A stretch of DNA of 52,499 nucleotides from Treponema sp. GTDB taxonomy: Bacteria > Spirochaetota > Spirochaetia > Treponematales > Treponemataceae. Below, piece after piece: positions 1-9,604 of this stretch. A program made the translations under genes and the position numbers. The stretch is taken from positions 1 through 52,499 of the forward strand of contig PDOP01000015.1 in assembly GCA_002749205.1 (NCBI GenBank). Direction: 5' to 3'. The notes beneath the pieces are model-generated. The model ran no database searches. It saw only the letters and a list, made by a program, of their open reading frames with translations, and was not told where the DNA came from. The first letter of the stretch is position 1. Each line of letters begins with the position of its first letter.

Positions 1-986
<986 letters not shown>

Positions 987-1239
987 TATTTTTCAAATCG
1001 CCCGCTTACGCAGGCAACTGATATTAAAAGTTTGTTCTTCCCTTAACTCTTTAATTCATTATTGTTAAAAATAAAGGAATTTTTTTTACGGTCTTTTTTA
1101 CCGTTTAATTTTCTTTTTCGCTTTTAACCTTATCCTAAAGATACTTAAAATAAAATAATTAAATATCCTTAGCTGTTCTTTCCCTTCCCTCTTGATGTCA
1201 AATATCATTTCCGCTATTCTTCTAAAAGTGCGGATGGCG

Positions 1240-1268
1240 AGTATAGCATAACTTCACTTTTTTGTCAA
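1240..1268 (-). promoter_or_regulatory. rRNA promoter, proximal (TTGACA-17-TATACT)
   Basis: Minus-strand -35 TTGACA (1268-1263), 17-bp spacer, -10 TATACT (1245-1240). This is a near-consensus sigma-70 promoter pointing into the 16S gene, with a predicted start near 1233 and a leader of about 245 nt. A/T tracts directly upstream of the -35 could act as an UP element. Confidence 0.8.
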
Positions 1269-1371
1269 GCCCTTTTTTAATTTTTTTTCATCATTTCTAA
1301 AAGGTCTTTTACAACAATTGAGCAAAACTATTTATCTAAACTCTCTTTGAACGCATTACTGCGTGAGAGAG

Positions 1372-1400
1372 AAAATAACACATATATCTTTTTTTGTCAA
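1372..1400 (-). promoter_or_regulatory. rRNA promoter, distal (TTGACA-17-TATTTT)
   Basis: Minus-strand -35 TTGACA (1400-1395), 17-bp spacer, -10 TATTTT (1377-1372). It repeats the local context of the proximal promoter (GCCTTGACAAAAAA here against GGGCTTGACAAAAAA there, each preceded by A-rich DNA), so the two form a tandem rRNA promoter pair about 132 bp apart. Confidence 0.65.
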
Positions 1401-1538
1401 GGCTTTTTTTTATTTTTTTTCACTTTTTTAAATTCATTTTTTACTTAAGTTTTTTAATCACAACACCCCGTCGATACCGCTTTAGCCGCATGAACAGAAA
1501 TCCTGCCTAATCAACATTTCGTTTAACCTGATTTGGAA

Positions 1539-1648
1539 GACCGCCGGTATCCTTTCTGCCGCTTGTTTTTCTATTCATCATTGTCGGGTTGCCGTGAGAA
1601 AAACCGACTGACTATTTTTCAGTATAGGCAGAAAGATTTAAGGCGGTC
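1539..1648 (+). repeat. Family A structured repeat, copy 1
   Basis: Core of a dispersed structured element. The outer helix GACCGCC (1539-1545) pairs with GGCGGTC (1642-1648). The inner helix CTTTCTGCC (1552-1560) pairs with GGCAGAAAG (1627-1635). Between them are the family's conserved internal-loop boxes GGTATC and ATTTAA. The helix sequences differ from those of other copies but remain complementary. A reading frame that spans it (1533-1736) has no protein-like features and was not called as a gene. Confidence 0.8.
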
Positions 1649-1698
1649 GAGGGGTGGCGTCAGCTTATTTATATTTAAAATCCCAAAACAAAAACACG

Positions 1699-1743
1699 AA
1701 AAAAAAGATTCTTTAAGAAAGGACACCCTCACCTAAAGAATCT
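1699..1743 (-). terminator. Terminator of tRNA-Lys
   Basis: Downstream of the tRNA on the minus strand, AGATTCTTTA (1743-1734) and its complement TAAAGAATCT (1715-1706) form a 10-bp stem, followed at once by a run of T. This is a rho-independent terminator for the tRNA-Lys transcript. It also bounds family A copy 1. Confidence 0.65.
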
Positions 1744-1751
1744 CTTAAAAT

Positions 1752-1824
1752 TGAGCTATGATGGATTCGAACCATCGACCCACGCCTTAAAAGGGCGTTG
1801 CTCTACCAACTGAGCTAATAGCCC
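1752..1824 (-). tRNA. tRNA-Lys (anticodon UUU)
   Basis: The cloverleaf is complete on the minus strand: acceptor GGGCTAT/ATAGCTC with one G-T pair, D-arm TAGCTCAGTTGGTAGAGC, anticodon stem ACGCC/GGCGT around the loop CTTTTAA (anticodon TTT), variable loop and T-arm with GGTTCGAATCC. The discriminator is A (1752). The CCA end is not encoded, so it must be added after transcription. It is transcribed toward the 16S gene and ends at its own hairpin terminator. Confidence 0.97.
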
Positions 1825-1938
1825 AAACATGCTTCGTATTATAACGGGTATTGTTATTTATGTCAATAGCCTTTTTGCATTTTTTTTCGGAAATTCCATA
1901 TTTACCGGACTTTCAAAACGACCCGCTTTTGCAATTTG

Positions 1939-3273
1939 CTAATTCAATATTATCTTAATTTCAACCCGTCGGTTTTTAGCCCTATTCGCTTCGTTATCAC
2001 TTGGAGCAAGTGGTCTTGTTGCACCGTATCCCCTCGTTTCAAAGCGCGAAGAATCAATCCCGCGTTTTACCAACTCATCTACCATAGTTTCCGCCCTCTC
2101 TTTTGAAAGAGCCAACTGATCATCAGGTCTGTAAAGCTCGGCAGTATGACCTTCTACTATAAACTTTACACTCGGATCCAATTTACGCAAAGCAGCGGCA
2201 ATGACATCGATGCGCCCGAAATCAACCGGTAAAATTTCAGGTTGGTCTGCAACAAAATGAATGTTATGCAATGTTAAATTCAAAATTGTTCCGTCAGTAT
2301 CCGGCTTAACCACAATGCTTTCATCATCTTCAAAAGTAATCTTCATATCATGATAATCAAAATAAAAGTTTTCATCAGGTTGCGGATAAGGAGGCGAAAT
2401 TTTTAAATCATCGCAAATAATCACAACCCTGCCCTCTTGCAACAATTTTAAGTTCTCGGGTTCGGCTAAAATTTTAGCACTGTCTTTTGCGGAAATAATC
2501 GGGTCGGTGCGGTTTAGCCCGAAAACACCGCGAGCTATAATTCTAAGCGGATTTGTTCCTATTAAGTCGCGATACTCAGCCTCATCTAAATTATCGGAAT
2601 AACGAATAATTCCCCTTTCTTTTGCTGTTTTTGGATCAACAATATTCTTCTCGAAAATCAAAGACATATCGGTATCCCAAATTCTCGGAAACAATGCGGG
2701 ATGAACCTTCTCATTCACATATTCTCCGTGAACAGGCTGAAGTCCGCGTGCATCGATTAAAATTCCTGAATACTTTTTTGAAACAACGGTGGATGGCGGA
2801 ATAGTCGGAACATAAGCCGTTTTATGTCGAACAAACAATTTTGACACCTCGTGCAAGTTGGCAGAATGATAAATAATCGCCTTATCCAAATCCCGCGAAA
2901 AACGAGGCTCGGTAATTTTTCCTGAATCGATAATATTATTGATTTGATTTAACGAAATTTCGCCTTCTGCCAAATAATCGCCCAATCGGTGCGAAGAATC
3001 AACAACAATCGACAAGTAAATATCCTTCAAAAGATACGGAGCATAACGCCTGATAAGCTCAAACGACTCATACTTATCCGCCGGCAACTTCAAATTCGCC
3101 TTAAACATATCAAGCTCAAGTTTCGCATCAGCCTGCCCGCTTTCCCAATTCTGCAACGCCTCTGCATTCAAAAATTCCGCCGGCCGATCAATATCGACCC
3201 CATCTTCGGCAAACAACGAAGCGACAAATAAAAAAACAACCGCAAACAAACAATTCAATCGAAACTTTTTCAA
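1939..3273 (-). CDS. OmpA-family C-terminal domain protein, exported
   Basis: This 444-residue protein starts with a signal peptide (about residues 1-22, ending SLFA before EDG). The C-terminal 100 residues are a clear OmpA peptidoglycan-binding domain: FIVEGHTAE, then LSKERAETMVDELVKRGI, then the RGYGATRP and NRRVEIKI blocks. The middle, about residues 60-330, is not recognised. No lipobox is visible, so it is probably periplasmic or an outer-membrane-associated protein that tethers to the cell wall. The start is a TTG codon, chosen because GGAGG lies 7 nt upstream and no ATG fits. It is monocistronic, with a family C repeat immediately upstream, so its promoter lies in or beside that repeat. 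The general class is sure, the specific role unknown. Confidence 0.85.
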   Translation of the reverse strand: MKKFRLNCLFAVVFLFVASLFAEDGVDIDRPAEFLNAEALQNWESGQADAKLELDMFKANLKLPADKYESFELIRRYAPYLLKDIYLSIVVDSSHRLGDYLAEGEISLNQINNIIDSGKITEPRFSRDLDKAIIYHSANLHEVSKLFVRHKTAYVPTIPPSTVVSKKYSGILIDARGLQPVHGEYVNEKVHPALFPRIWDTDMSLIFEKNIVDPKTAKERGIIRYSDNLDEAEYRDLIGTNPLRIIARGVFGLNRTDPIISAKDSAKILAEPENLKLLQEGRVVIICDDLKISPPYPQPDENFYFDYHDMKITFEDDESIVVKPDTDGTILNLTLHNIHFVADQPEILPVDFGRIDVIAAALRKLDPSVKFIVEGHTAELYRPDDQLALSKERAETMVDELVKRGIDSSRFETRGYGATRPLAPSDNEANRAKNRRVEIKIILN

Positions 3274-3315
3274 ACGAAACCTCCACCAATTCAGGCTCTT
3301 TATAAATATATTTTT

Positions 3316-3446
3316 ATGAGGGGGTGCCTCCCCCTCGCTGCGAAAAAACGGTTTACAAATGTCCGGTTTATATATCGAGTTTTCCTCTCGTCAACCTCGA
3401 TTTTAGATTATTTTTAAGTAAACCGTTTGTTTCTCCGCTACCCCCC
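3316..3446 (-). repeat. Family C structured repeat, copy 1
   Basis: On the minus strand it reads GGGGGGTAGCGGA (3446-3434), helix ACGGTTTAC/GTAAACCGT (arms 3348-3356 and 3418-3426), inner hairpin ATCGAG/CTCGAT (arms 3374-3379 and 3396-3401) with GGTTGACG in its loop, then a terminal GAGGGGG/CCCCCTC hairpin (3318-3336). The outer helix sequence differs completely from copies 2 and 3 (ATTGCCT type) yet pairs perfectly. The remaining gap, 3447-3674, is AT-rich and shows nothing else clear. Confidence 0.8.
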
Positions 3447-3674
3447 AAACCAACTCAAATTTAGCTTCAATGCATTCTTGCAACAAAAATAAAAGTAAAA
3501 ACCTTCTATATTATTTATAAATTTAAACCCGTTTTAAAACCCTTCTATCTTTTAGAATTGTCGGCATTTTCAAAGGGTTACATAAGAAAGCCGAATTTTA
3601 AAAATAGATTGTCGAACGGAATATTCGCAATACAAAAATATTTATAATTTATAATATAAAGTTGTCTACAGATA

Positions 3675-3703
3675 TTGACTTTTTCTTTTTTTTGGTATAC
3701 AGT
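3675..3703 (+). promoter_or_regulatory. Probable rny promoter
   Basis: TTGACT at 3675-3680 is followed by TATACA (3696-3701, 15-bp spacer) or TACAGT (3698-3703, 17-bp spacer). It lies about 40 bp upstream of rny. Which -10 is used cannot be decided by eye. Confidence 0.45.
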
Positions 3704-3740
3704 AACCTTTGGACAATAGTACACTTTTAAGGAGTAGCAC

Positions 3741-5273
3741 ATGAGTCAAATTATTGTAAGTGTTATCCTTCTTGTTGTCGGTGTCATTCTTGGATGGACA
3801 ATTCGTTGGCTACATGCCAAATTTCAATTATCTTCTTCGGAGCAAAGAGCAGTCCGAGTTTTAGAAGAAGCAAAAAAAGAAGCTGTCGCCCAAAAGAAAG
3901 AAATACTTCTTGAGGCTAAAGAGCAGGTAATTCGGGAACAAAAACAGCAGGAGAGGGAAAATCGTGAGCGCAGAGGTGATCTTCAGCGCTTCGAGCGCAG
4001 GTTGACTATTAAAGAAGAGCAACTGGACAAAAGAGTCGATGCTGCGGAAAAGTATGAAAAAGAGCTGGTTGAGAAGGAAGTCGCACTCAACAAGCGGGAT
4101 AAAGAACTTAGCGACACTGAAGAAAAATACAGACAGGAGCTTGAAAGAATTTCAAGTTTAACGCAAGAGCAGGCAAAAGAGCTGATTATCAAAAGCCTTG
4201 AAGACGAGGCAAAACACGATGCACAAGGCTTGATAAACAAGATCGAGCAGGAAGCTAAGTTGACTGCCGAAAAAAAGGCTCTCGATATTTTGGTAACAAC
4301 CATTCAGCGCCTTGCAAGCGACACAACGAGTGATTTAACCGTTACTTCCGTTAATTTGCCAAATGATGAAATGAAAGGGCGAATTATCGGTCGTGAGGGG
4401 CGCAACATACGCTCACTCGAAACTCTAACCGGTGTAGACATTATTATTGATGATACACCTGAGGCAGTTGTAGTCTCCTGCTTTGACCCTGTTCGCAGAG
4501 AAATTGCAAAGACAGCTTTACAGCGTCTTATTCTTGACGGTAGAATTCATCCTGCAAGAATTGAAGAGATTGTAAAAAAGGTTACCGATGAAGTAAACCA
4601 AACTATCTTTGAAAAAGGCGAGCAGGTACTGTTTGATTTGGGTATTCATAATATTAACCAAGACGGAATTAAGGCACTCGGAAGGTTGCACTTCAGAACC
4701 AGTTACGGGCAAAATGTTTTACAGCATTCAAAAGAGGTGGCAATTATCGGAGGTATGATAGCCGCTGAAGTCGGTGCCGATATAGAAATTTCAAAACGAG
4801 CCTGTTTGTTGCACGACATAGGTAAAGGCGTTGCAACTGATTCTGAAAAGAACCATGCTGAAATAGGCATGGATATGGTTAGAAAGATGAACGAAAAGGA
4901 TATTGTTGTAAATGCAGTAGGCTCTCATCACCATGATATTGAGCCCACATCCGTAGAAGCAATTATCGTTCAGATTGCCGATGCCATTTCAGCGGCAAGA
5001 CCCGGCGCACGCCGTGAAACAATGGATAACTATATCAAGCGACTTGAAAACCTTGAAACCATTGCGAAACGCTTTGATGGAGTTGAAAAGGTTTACGCTA
5101 TTCAAGCCGGCAGAGAGCTGAGGGTTTTGATTAACAACGAAAAAATATCCGACAGTCAGGCACGAACTCTCGGAAGAGATATTGCCAAGCAAATAGAAGA
5201 AGAGTTGCAGTATCCGGGTCGTATTCGTGTTACGCTTATTCGAGAAACACGCATTGTAGAATACGCCAGATAA
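3741..5273 (+). CDS. rny: Ribonuclease Y
   Basis: A 510-residue, full-length RNase Y, a membrane-anchored endoribonuclease that initiates mRNA decay. Domain order matches the family: N-terminal membrane helix (about residues 4-22), long charged coiled coil (about 30-190), KH RNA-binding domain with GRIIGREGRNIR at 213-224, then the HD domain with the metal-binding HD pair at 358-359 (LLHDIGKG) and GSHHHD further on. AAGGAG lies about 7 nt before the ATG. It is monocistronic, with its own terminator at 5301-5333. Nothing is missing and assignment is secure. Confidence 0.97.
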   Translation: MSQIIVSVILLVVGVILGWTIRWLHAKFQLSSSEQRAVRVLEEAKKEAVAQKKEILLEAKEQVIREQKQQERENRERRGDLQRFERRLTIKEEQLDKRVDAAEKYEKELVEKEVALNKRDKELSDTEEKYRQELERISSLTQEQAKELIIKSLEDEAKHDAQGLINKIEQEAKLTAEKKALDILVTTIQRLASDTTSDLTVTSVNLPNDEMKGRIIGREGRNIRSLETLTGVDIIIDDTPEAVVVSCFDPVRREIAKTALQRLILDGRIHPARIEEIVKKVTDEVNQTIFEKGEQVLFDLGIHNINQDGIKALGRLHFRTSYGQNVLQHSKEVAIIGGMIAAEVGADIEISKRACLLHDIGKGVATDSEKNHAEIGMDMVRKMNEKDIVVNAVGSHHHDIEPTSVEAIIVQIADAISAARPGARRETMDNYIKRLENLETIAKRFDGVEKVYAIQAGRELRVLINNEKISDSQARTLGRDIAKQIEEELQYPGRIRVTLIRETRIVEYAR

Positions 5274-5300
5274 AAACAAATCATACTTTTTAATAAACTG

Positions 5301-5333
5301 AGCCCTGCGTTGACACCCGCAGGGCTTTTTTTT
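5301..5333 (+). terminator. rny terminator
   Basis: A 9-bp GC-rich stem AGCCCTGCG/CGCAGGGCT (5301-5309 and 5318-5326) is followed by eight T residues. This is a standard rho-independent terminator 28 bp after rny. Confidence 0.9.
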
Positions 5334-5380
5334 AATTTTATTTTATCCGATAAATTTAAGCCTCTTTTTTATTTTTCCAC

Positions 5381-5409
5381 TGGAATTTTTAATCTTTTTA
5401 ATATATAAT
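5381..5409 (+). promoter_or_regulatory. thyX promoter predicting a leaderless mRNA
   Basis: A perfect -10 TATAAT (5404-5409) lies 6 nt before the thyX ATG (5416). A weak -35 TGGAAT (5381-5386) stands 17 bp upstream. The predicted +1 is the A of the start codon and there is no Shine-Dalgarno sequence. Confidence 0.6.
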
Positions 5410-5415
5410 ATATTT

Positions 5416-6252
5416 ATGGCACATTGTTTAGTTCCCACAGCGGAAGAAATTTTAGATAAAGAATTTAAAGTATTGGATCACGGGTTTGTCAGGCTCGTAG
5501 ATTATTTGGGTGGAGATGCACGAATTGTTCAGGCAGCCCGTGTTTCTTATGGCGATGGAACAAAAACCTCGCGTGAAGATGCAGGATTGATTGACTATCT
5601 TTTAAGAAACAAGCATACCTCTCCTTTTGAGCAGGTGGTAATGACATTCCACTTAAAAATGCCAATCTTCGTTGCAAGACAGTGGTTAAGACACAGGACA
5701 GCTCGCTTAAACGAAATATCCGGAAGATATTCCATTATGAAAAATGAAGCATACCTACCTTCTAACGAAGACCTTGCGTTTCAGTCAACAGACAACAAGC
5801 AGGGGCGTGAAGCAACGGCAATTCCCGATGAGCTTCTTTCCAAAACACTAGACAACATAAAAGCAACTCAAAAATACGCTTTTGAAAATTATAATCAATT
5901 GCTGGACGACAATATCGCCCGTGAAATTGCCAGAATAAATTTACCCCTTTCCATTTACACGGAAATGTATTGGCAAATTGACTTGCATAATTTATTTCAC
6001 TTTATGAAACTGCGATGTGATGCCCATGCGCAAAAAGAAATCCGCGATTATGCATTTACTCTTTTGGATATTTGTCGTAAAGTCGCCCCTATGGCAACGA
6101 AGTCATTTGAAAACCATATCCTAAACGGGGTAAACTTTTCGGAAAAAGAGCTTGATGCAATTGAAAATATGATTGCAGGTAAAAATCCGACCTTAACGGA
6201 AAAAGAAGAGCTTAGACTAAAAGCAAAACTTAACGAGAGGCGACAAAAATAG
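5416..6252 (+). CDS. thyX: FAD-dependent thymidylate synthase ThyX
   Basis: Makes dTMP from dUMP using FAD and methylene-tetrahydrofolate. The defining ThyX signature RHR-x7-S is present at R92-H93-R94 and S102 (RHRTARLNEIS), and the hydrophobic strand before it (FHLKMPIFVARQW) and the later RINLPLSIYTEMYW block are also typical. At 278 residues it is near normal family length with a modest C-terminal helical tail. The ATG at 5416 has no Shine-Dalgarno but sits exactly where the upstream TATAAT would start transcription, so a leaderless message is likely. It stands alone between the rny terminator and an aldo/keto reductase gene. Confidence 0.96.
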   Translation: MAHCLVPTAEEILDKEFKVLDHGFVRLVDYLGGDARIVQAARVSYGDGTKTSREDAGLIDYLLRNKHTSPFEQVVMTFHLKMPIFVARQWLRHRTARLNEISGRYSIMKNEAYLPSNEDLAFQSTDNKQGREATAIPDELLSKTLDNIKATQKYAFENYNQLLDDNIAREIARINLPLSIYTEMYWQIDLHNLFHFMKLRCDAHAQKEIRDYAFTLLDICRKVAPMATKSFENHILNGVNFSEKELDAIENMIAGKNPTLTEKEELRLKAKLNERRQK

Positions 6253-6322
6253 CAAAAGCAGGCAAATTGTCAAGCACTTTTATTTGCAAATTTAAATTTT
6301 TAAATACTAAGAGAGGAGAAAG

Positions 6323-7450
6323 ATGCTCTACAGAAATTTTACAAAAGACAATTTAAAAGTTTCAGCTCTCGGTTTCGGATGCATGCGCTTTCCCGTCATT
6401 GACGGCGATAACTCAAAAATTGATGAGCCGAAAGCCGAAGAGCTTTTAGAATATGCCATTTCAAACGGGGTCAATTTTATCGATACTGCTTACCCCTATC
6501 ACGGCGGAACCAGCGAAGCCTTTGTCGGAAGATTTTTAAAAAAAACAGGTCTGAGAGAAAAAGTTTATCTTTCCACCAAAAACCCTGTTTACTATGCCAA
6601 AAAACACGAAGACTTTGAAAAATACCTTGATGAGCAACTAACCAATTTAAAAACCGATTACATTGACTTTTATTTACTGCACATGCTAAATGCAAAAAGC
6701 TGGAAAAAAATACTCGAATTAGATGTATTCAAATTTATCGAAAACGCAAAAAAATCAGGCAAAATAAAATACATCGGCTTTTCTTTTCATGACGGCTATT
6801 CATTGTTTCCAAAAATAGTTGACTCTTACAATTGGGATTTCTGTCTAATTCAGCTGAACTATCTTGATATAAACTATCAGGCGGGTCTTAAAGGCTTAAA
6901 ATATGCCACTTCAAAAAATATTTCAACAATGATTATGGAACCTCTAAAAGGCGGAAAACTTTCAAACCCGCCTGAAGAAGTACTTGAAGTGTTTAGCGAA
7001 TTTGAAGGCTCACCGAGTTCAAAAGCCCTTTCGTTTTTATACGACATGAAAGAAGTCAGCCTTGTATTAAGCGGCATGACAAAAATGGAACATGTAATCG
7101 AAAACATAAAAACAGCAAGCACGCTTTTACCCGACACGCTTTCAAAAGAACTGCGTGAAAGTTATGTAAAAGCAAAACAAATATTCGATTCTAAAATAAA
7201 AATAGACTGTACATCCTGTGCATATTGTAAAACCTGCCCGCAAGAAATAGCAATCCCTGAAATATTCGGATTATATAACAACATATTTCTTTTTGGCGAC
7301 AAAGACAGACCAAAAAAGGAATACCAATATTATATAAAAAAAGAAAGAGATGCTTCAAAATGCGTGGCTTGCGGAATTTGCGAAAAAGCTTGCCCGCAAA
7401 ACTTGAAAATCATCTCCGGTCTGGCAGAAAGCAGAGCCATGCTGGAATAA
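6323..7450 (+). CDS. Aldo/keto reductase with C-terminal 4Fe-4S ferredoxin domain
   Basis: A 375-residue protein with an N-terminal aldo/keto reductase barrel (about residues 1-280): GFGCMRFP at the start, NFIDTAYPY carrying the catalytic Asp and Tyr, STKNP with Lys and FYLLHML with His. The C-terminal part has two ferredoxin-type cysteine clusters, CTSCAYCKTCP and CVACGICEKACP, enough for two [4Fe-4S] centres. Such fusions are common in anaerobes. The substrate is unknown. A strong GAGAGGAGAAAG ribosome site precedes the ATG. It is transcribed alone and converges on ruvA, only 18 bp separating the stop codons. Confidence 0.92.
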   Translation: MLYRNFTKDNLKVSALGFGCMRFPVIDGDNSKIDEPKAEELLEYAISNGVNFIDTAYPYHGGTSEAFVGRFLKKTGLREKVYLSTKNPVYYAKKHEDFEKYLDEQLTNLKTDYIDFYLLHMLNAKSWKKILELDVFKFIENAKKSGKIKYIGFSFHDGYSLFPKIVDSYNWDFCLIQLNYLDINYQAGLKGLKYATSKNISTMIMEPLKGGKLSNPPEEVLEVFSEFEGSPSSKALSFLYDMKEVSLVLSGMTKMEHVIENIKTASTLLPDTLSKELRESYVKAKQIFDSKIKIDCTSCAYCKTCPQEIAIPEIFGLYNNIFLFGDKDRPKKEYQYYIKKERDASKCVACGICEKACPQNLKIISGLAESRAMLE

Positions 7451-7468
7451 TAAAACTATTATAAAACC

Positions 7469-8062
7469 TCAAGACGAAAGAGCTACAATAGCCTCTCTGA
7501 AAATATCGGCTTCATCGAGTAACGCATTTTCGGCTTTTCTTTTTTTCACTATCTCGGAAACACAAGAAGCAACCTTCTTTTTATCAAAGCCCATATCAGT
7601 CAACCCGTCAATCAATTCACTAAAAGCCCTGTTTTTTTCCGCATTATCAAAATCACTCGATGAAGTAAGTTTGCCCTGCAAAGCAAGCAGTATTTTTTGA
7701 GCAGTCTTTTGTCCAATACCCGGAGCAGTTTTAATTTTAGCAAGATCATTATTTTCCAAAGCCAACCGCAACTCGTCTGCAGAAATTCCTGAAAGAATTC
7801 TCAACGCCTGCTTAGGACCTACACCGTTTACTTTAATCAAATCCAAAAAAAGAGTCCGCTCACTCTCCGATGAAAAGCCGTAAAGTGCCATAATATCTTC
7901 GTGATGATGCAACCAAAGAAAGACCTTCACTTCAGAATTAACAGCACCCATTTTTTCAATCATTTTTGAAGGCATCAAAATTTTCCATTCAAGACTTCCG
8001 GTATCAACACAAATTGCCGCAAGCTCTTTTTTTGTTAAAAGACCCTTAATGCTGTTAAACAT
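7469..8062 (-). CDS. ruvA: Holliday junction DNA helicase subunit RuvA
   Basis: A 197-residue full-length RuvA, the tetrameric protein that binds Holliday junctions and loads RuvB for branch migration. It shows the N-terminal OB-fold, two helix-hairpin-helix motifs (VNGVGPKQALRIL and APGIGQKTAQKILLAL), an acidic linker and the C-terminal RuvB-contacting helices. Its ATG overlaps the ruvC stop (ATGTTTAA, 8 nt), indicating translational coupling. RuvB is not in the window. Confidence 0.97.
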   Translation of the reverse strand: MFNSIKGLLTKKELAAICVDTGSLEWKILMPSKMIEKMGAVNSEVKVFLWLHHHEDIMALYGFSSESERTLFLDLIKVNGVGPKQALRILSGISADELRLALENNDLAKIKTAPGIGQKTAQKILLALQGKLTSSSDFDNAEKNRAFSELIDGLTDMGFDKKKVASCVSEIVKKRKAENALLDEADIFREAIVALSS

Positions 8063-8567
8063 AAGCCATCACCCTTTTTTGTACATCACCAATATTCACT
8101 CTCGTAATTGCCGCCGCAAGTGCATCTGCCGCATGATTCGGCTTAGGCAAATCGGGCAAACCTAAAAGAATTTTCACACAATGCTGCACCTGCTTTTTAT
8201 CCGCCTTGGCGATTCCTGTAACAGACTTCTTAATTGTATTAGGCGAATACTCAATAGTCGCAACCCCATTCTTTGCAAGCAATAAAAGCGAAACCCCGCG
8301 AGCCTCCGACACCCCCAACGCACTAGTAACATTCTTCGCAAAATAAAGCGACTCAACACCGGCATCAGACGGTTTATACTTTTTCACAATCTTGGAAAGC
8401 TCATCATAAATTACAACCAACCTATCCTGTTGACTTAAATCCGCCGAAGTAACAATCGCCCCGTGGTCAATATGCACAAACCTGTTTTTCGACACTCCCA
8501 CAACACCAAAACCGGTAGCCGCAAGACCCGGATCAATTCCAAGCACAACACGCAAATCACTCGCCAT
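8055..8567 (-). CDS. ruvC: Crossover junction endodeoxyribonuclease RuvC
   Basis: The Holliday-junction resolvase, 170 residues from the ATG at 8567. Catalytic acidic residues are recognisable: LGIDPG with D12, GVESLYF in the middle, and NHAADALAAAI near the C terminus. An upstream in-frame start at 8624 exists but would add a hydrophobic, non-conserved extension (FYCLYFFFLLRY). It is rejected because TATATT at 8579-8574 sits 6 nt before the 8567 ATG, giving a leaderless transcript. It is the first gene of the ruvC-ruvA pair. Confidence 0.96.
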   Translation of the reverse strand: MASDLRVVLGIDPGLAATGFGVVGVSKNRFVHIDHGAIVTSADLSQQDRLVVIYDELSKIVKKYKPSDAGVESLYFAKNVTSALGVSEARGVSLLLLAKNGVATIEYSPNTIKKSVTGIAKADKKQVQHCVKILLGLPDLPKPNHAADALAAAITRVNIGDVQKRVMAYV

Positions 8568-8573
8568 AATCTC

Positions 8574-8602
8574 AATATACCTCAAAAGAAAAAAAAAGTA
8601 AA
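8574..8602 (-). promoter_or_regulatory. ruvC promoter predicting a leaderless mRNA
   Basis: Minus-strand -35 TTTACT (8602-8597), 17-bp spacer, -10 TATATT (8579-8574), 6 nt before the ruvC ATG at 8567. The predicted +1 is the start codon. Confidence 0.6.
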
Positions 8603-8641
8603 GACAATAAAAATCAGCATACAAAAAAGAATTCGGGCGAA

Positions 8642-8703
8642 TTTTTGCATTGCGATTTTTTTAACCTAACAACAAACGGATACATATCACACAATGCAAA
8701 AAC
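8642..8703. repeat. Imperfect hairpin, 11-bp arms
   Basis: TTTTTGCATTG and CAATGCAAAAA form a perfect 11-bp stem around a loop of about 40 nt, upstream of the ruvC promoter and downstream of the csrA terminator. It is not clearly a member of the other repeat families. Confidence 0.45.
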
Positions 8704-8741
8704 CGAGCTATCCGCTTTTAATTTTAATACCTATTCTGAAA

Positions 8742-8781
8742 TAAAAAAGCAGTGTTTCCCGTTACACGGCGAACCACTGCT
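8742..8781 (-). terminator. Terminator of the flgN-csrA operon
   Basis: On the minus strand AGCAGTG/CACTGCT (8781-8775 and 8754-8748) closes a hairpin that runs into TTTTTT. It lies about 125 nt beyond the csrA stop, leaving a 3' UTR of that length with no other visible feature. Confidence 0.6.
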
Positions 8782-8907
8782 AATTACAATAACAAAACGG
8801 TATTAAAATTCCGCTACTATCTCTTTCGCTGCAAAACAGTTGCAGATTTCTAAAATTAAAAATTTAGCACACCCTGAAAAAAAACAGCACCCGACATAAA
8901 ACGAAAT

Positions 8908-9123
8908 TTAAATATCCAATTTTGGCAAAACAGGCTTTTCTTTGATTTGAGCTGCCTTGTTTTCTTTTTGAATTTCTTCGTAAAGCTCATGTCTAAACAC
9001 CTTAAGCTCTCTCGGTGCATCAATACCTATTTTAACTTGGTCGCCTTTTATTTCGATAATGGTTAATTCAACATTATCGCCAATGATAATTTTTTGATTT
9101 GTTTTTCGTGAAAGTATCAGCAT
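8908..9123 (-). CDS. csrA: Carbon storage regulator CsrA
   Basis: A 71-residue RNA-binding translational regulator that blocks ribosome sites at GGA motifs. The sequence begins [15 protein letters not shown] and contains the family core [22 protein letters not shown], with the RNA-contacting Arg near residue 45. It has about 10 residues more than the shortest homologues at the C terminus ([11 protein letters not shown]). The start at 9123 is chosen because it begins the family consensus and overlaps the fliW stop as TAATG. It lies last in the flgN-flgK-flgL-fliW-csrA operon, the usual setting for the flagellin-FliW-CsrA switch. Confidence 0.96.
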   Translation of the reverse strand: MLILSRKTNQKIIIGDNVELTIIEIKGDQVKIGIDAPRELKVFRHELYEEIQKENKAAQIKEKPVLPKLDI

Positions 9124-9578
9124 TAGCGGCTCCCTTCTTTTGAGGCAAACTCTTTCATCTCTTCTACGATGTTGTGTTTTGTACCCCACTTTGAGTCGCC
9201 GGTAACAGCCTGCATTGCCTTTTTATTCTTCTTATTGATAATTAGCGGGCCTTGCAAATTTGCCGTAATAGCCGAGCCGTCAGCCGGTATTGTAACAAGC
9301 GCAAAAATGATTAAGCTGTCAGGAGAGTCAGCATCAATAGGTTTTAAACTTTTGTCGTCAATATCAACCTCGTAGTCCGGTCTGAACAAAAACGGATCAA
9401 TCACAATAAATGCCAAATTAGGATCTTCAAGCGACTGTATCCAAAAAAACGGTTTTTGCTCGGAATCCAAAAGAGCAAATTCGTGATATTCTTCAAAACC
9501 GTAAAACCCTTCCGGTAAATATATTTTTTGCTCGTCAGTTATTTCCACAGTACCCATTGTTTTAGTTTCAATATTCAT
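9123..9578 (-). CDS. fliW: Flagellar assembly factor FliW
   Basis: A 151-residue small beta-barrel protein that binds flagellin and, when free, antagonises CsrA, so that flagellin synthesis follows filament assembly. Typical blocks are [35 protein letters not shown] and [13 protein letters not shown]. Its stop overlaps the csrA start by one base (TAATG), so partner and target are translationally coupled. AGGAAA precedes the ATG. It follows flgL by 26 bp. Confidence 0.95.
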   Translation of the reverse strand: MNIETKTMGTVEITDEQKIYLPEGFYGFEEYHEFALLDSEQKPFFWIQSLEDPNLAFIVIDPFLFRPDYEVDIDDKSLKPIDADSPDSLIIFALVTIPADGSAITANLQGPLIINKKNKKAMQAVTGDSKWGTKHNIVEEMKEFASKEGSR

Positions 9579-9604
9579 AAAATCATTTTCCTATTTTCTT
9601 AAAA

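Noticed and set aside
1533..1736. Open reading frame of 67 codons between 16S and tRNA-Lys
   Set aside because: It spans the family A copy and the tRNA terminator hairpin, has no ribosome site and a composition unlike the real genes here.
3983..4303. Antisense frame of 106 codons inside rny
   Set aside because: Shadow of the coiled-coil coding sequence, Ser/Leu-rich with no start signals.
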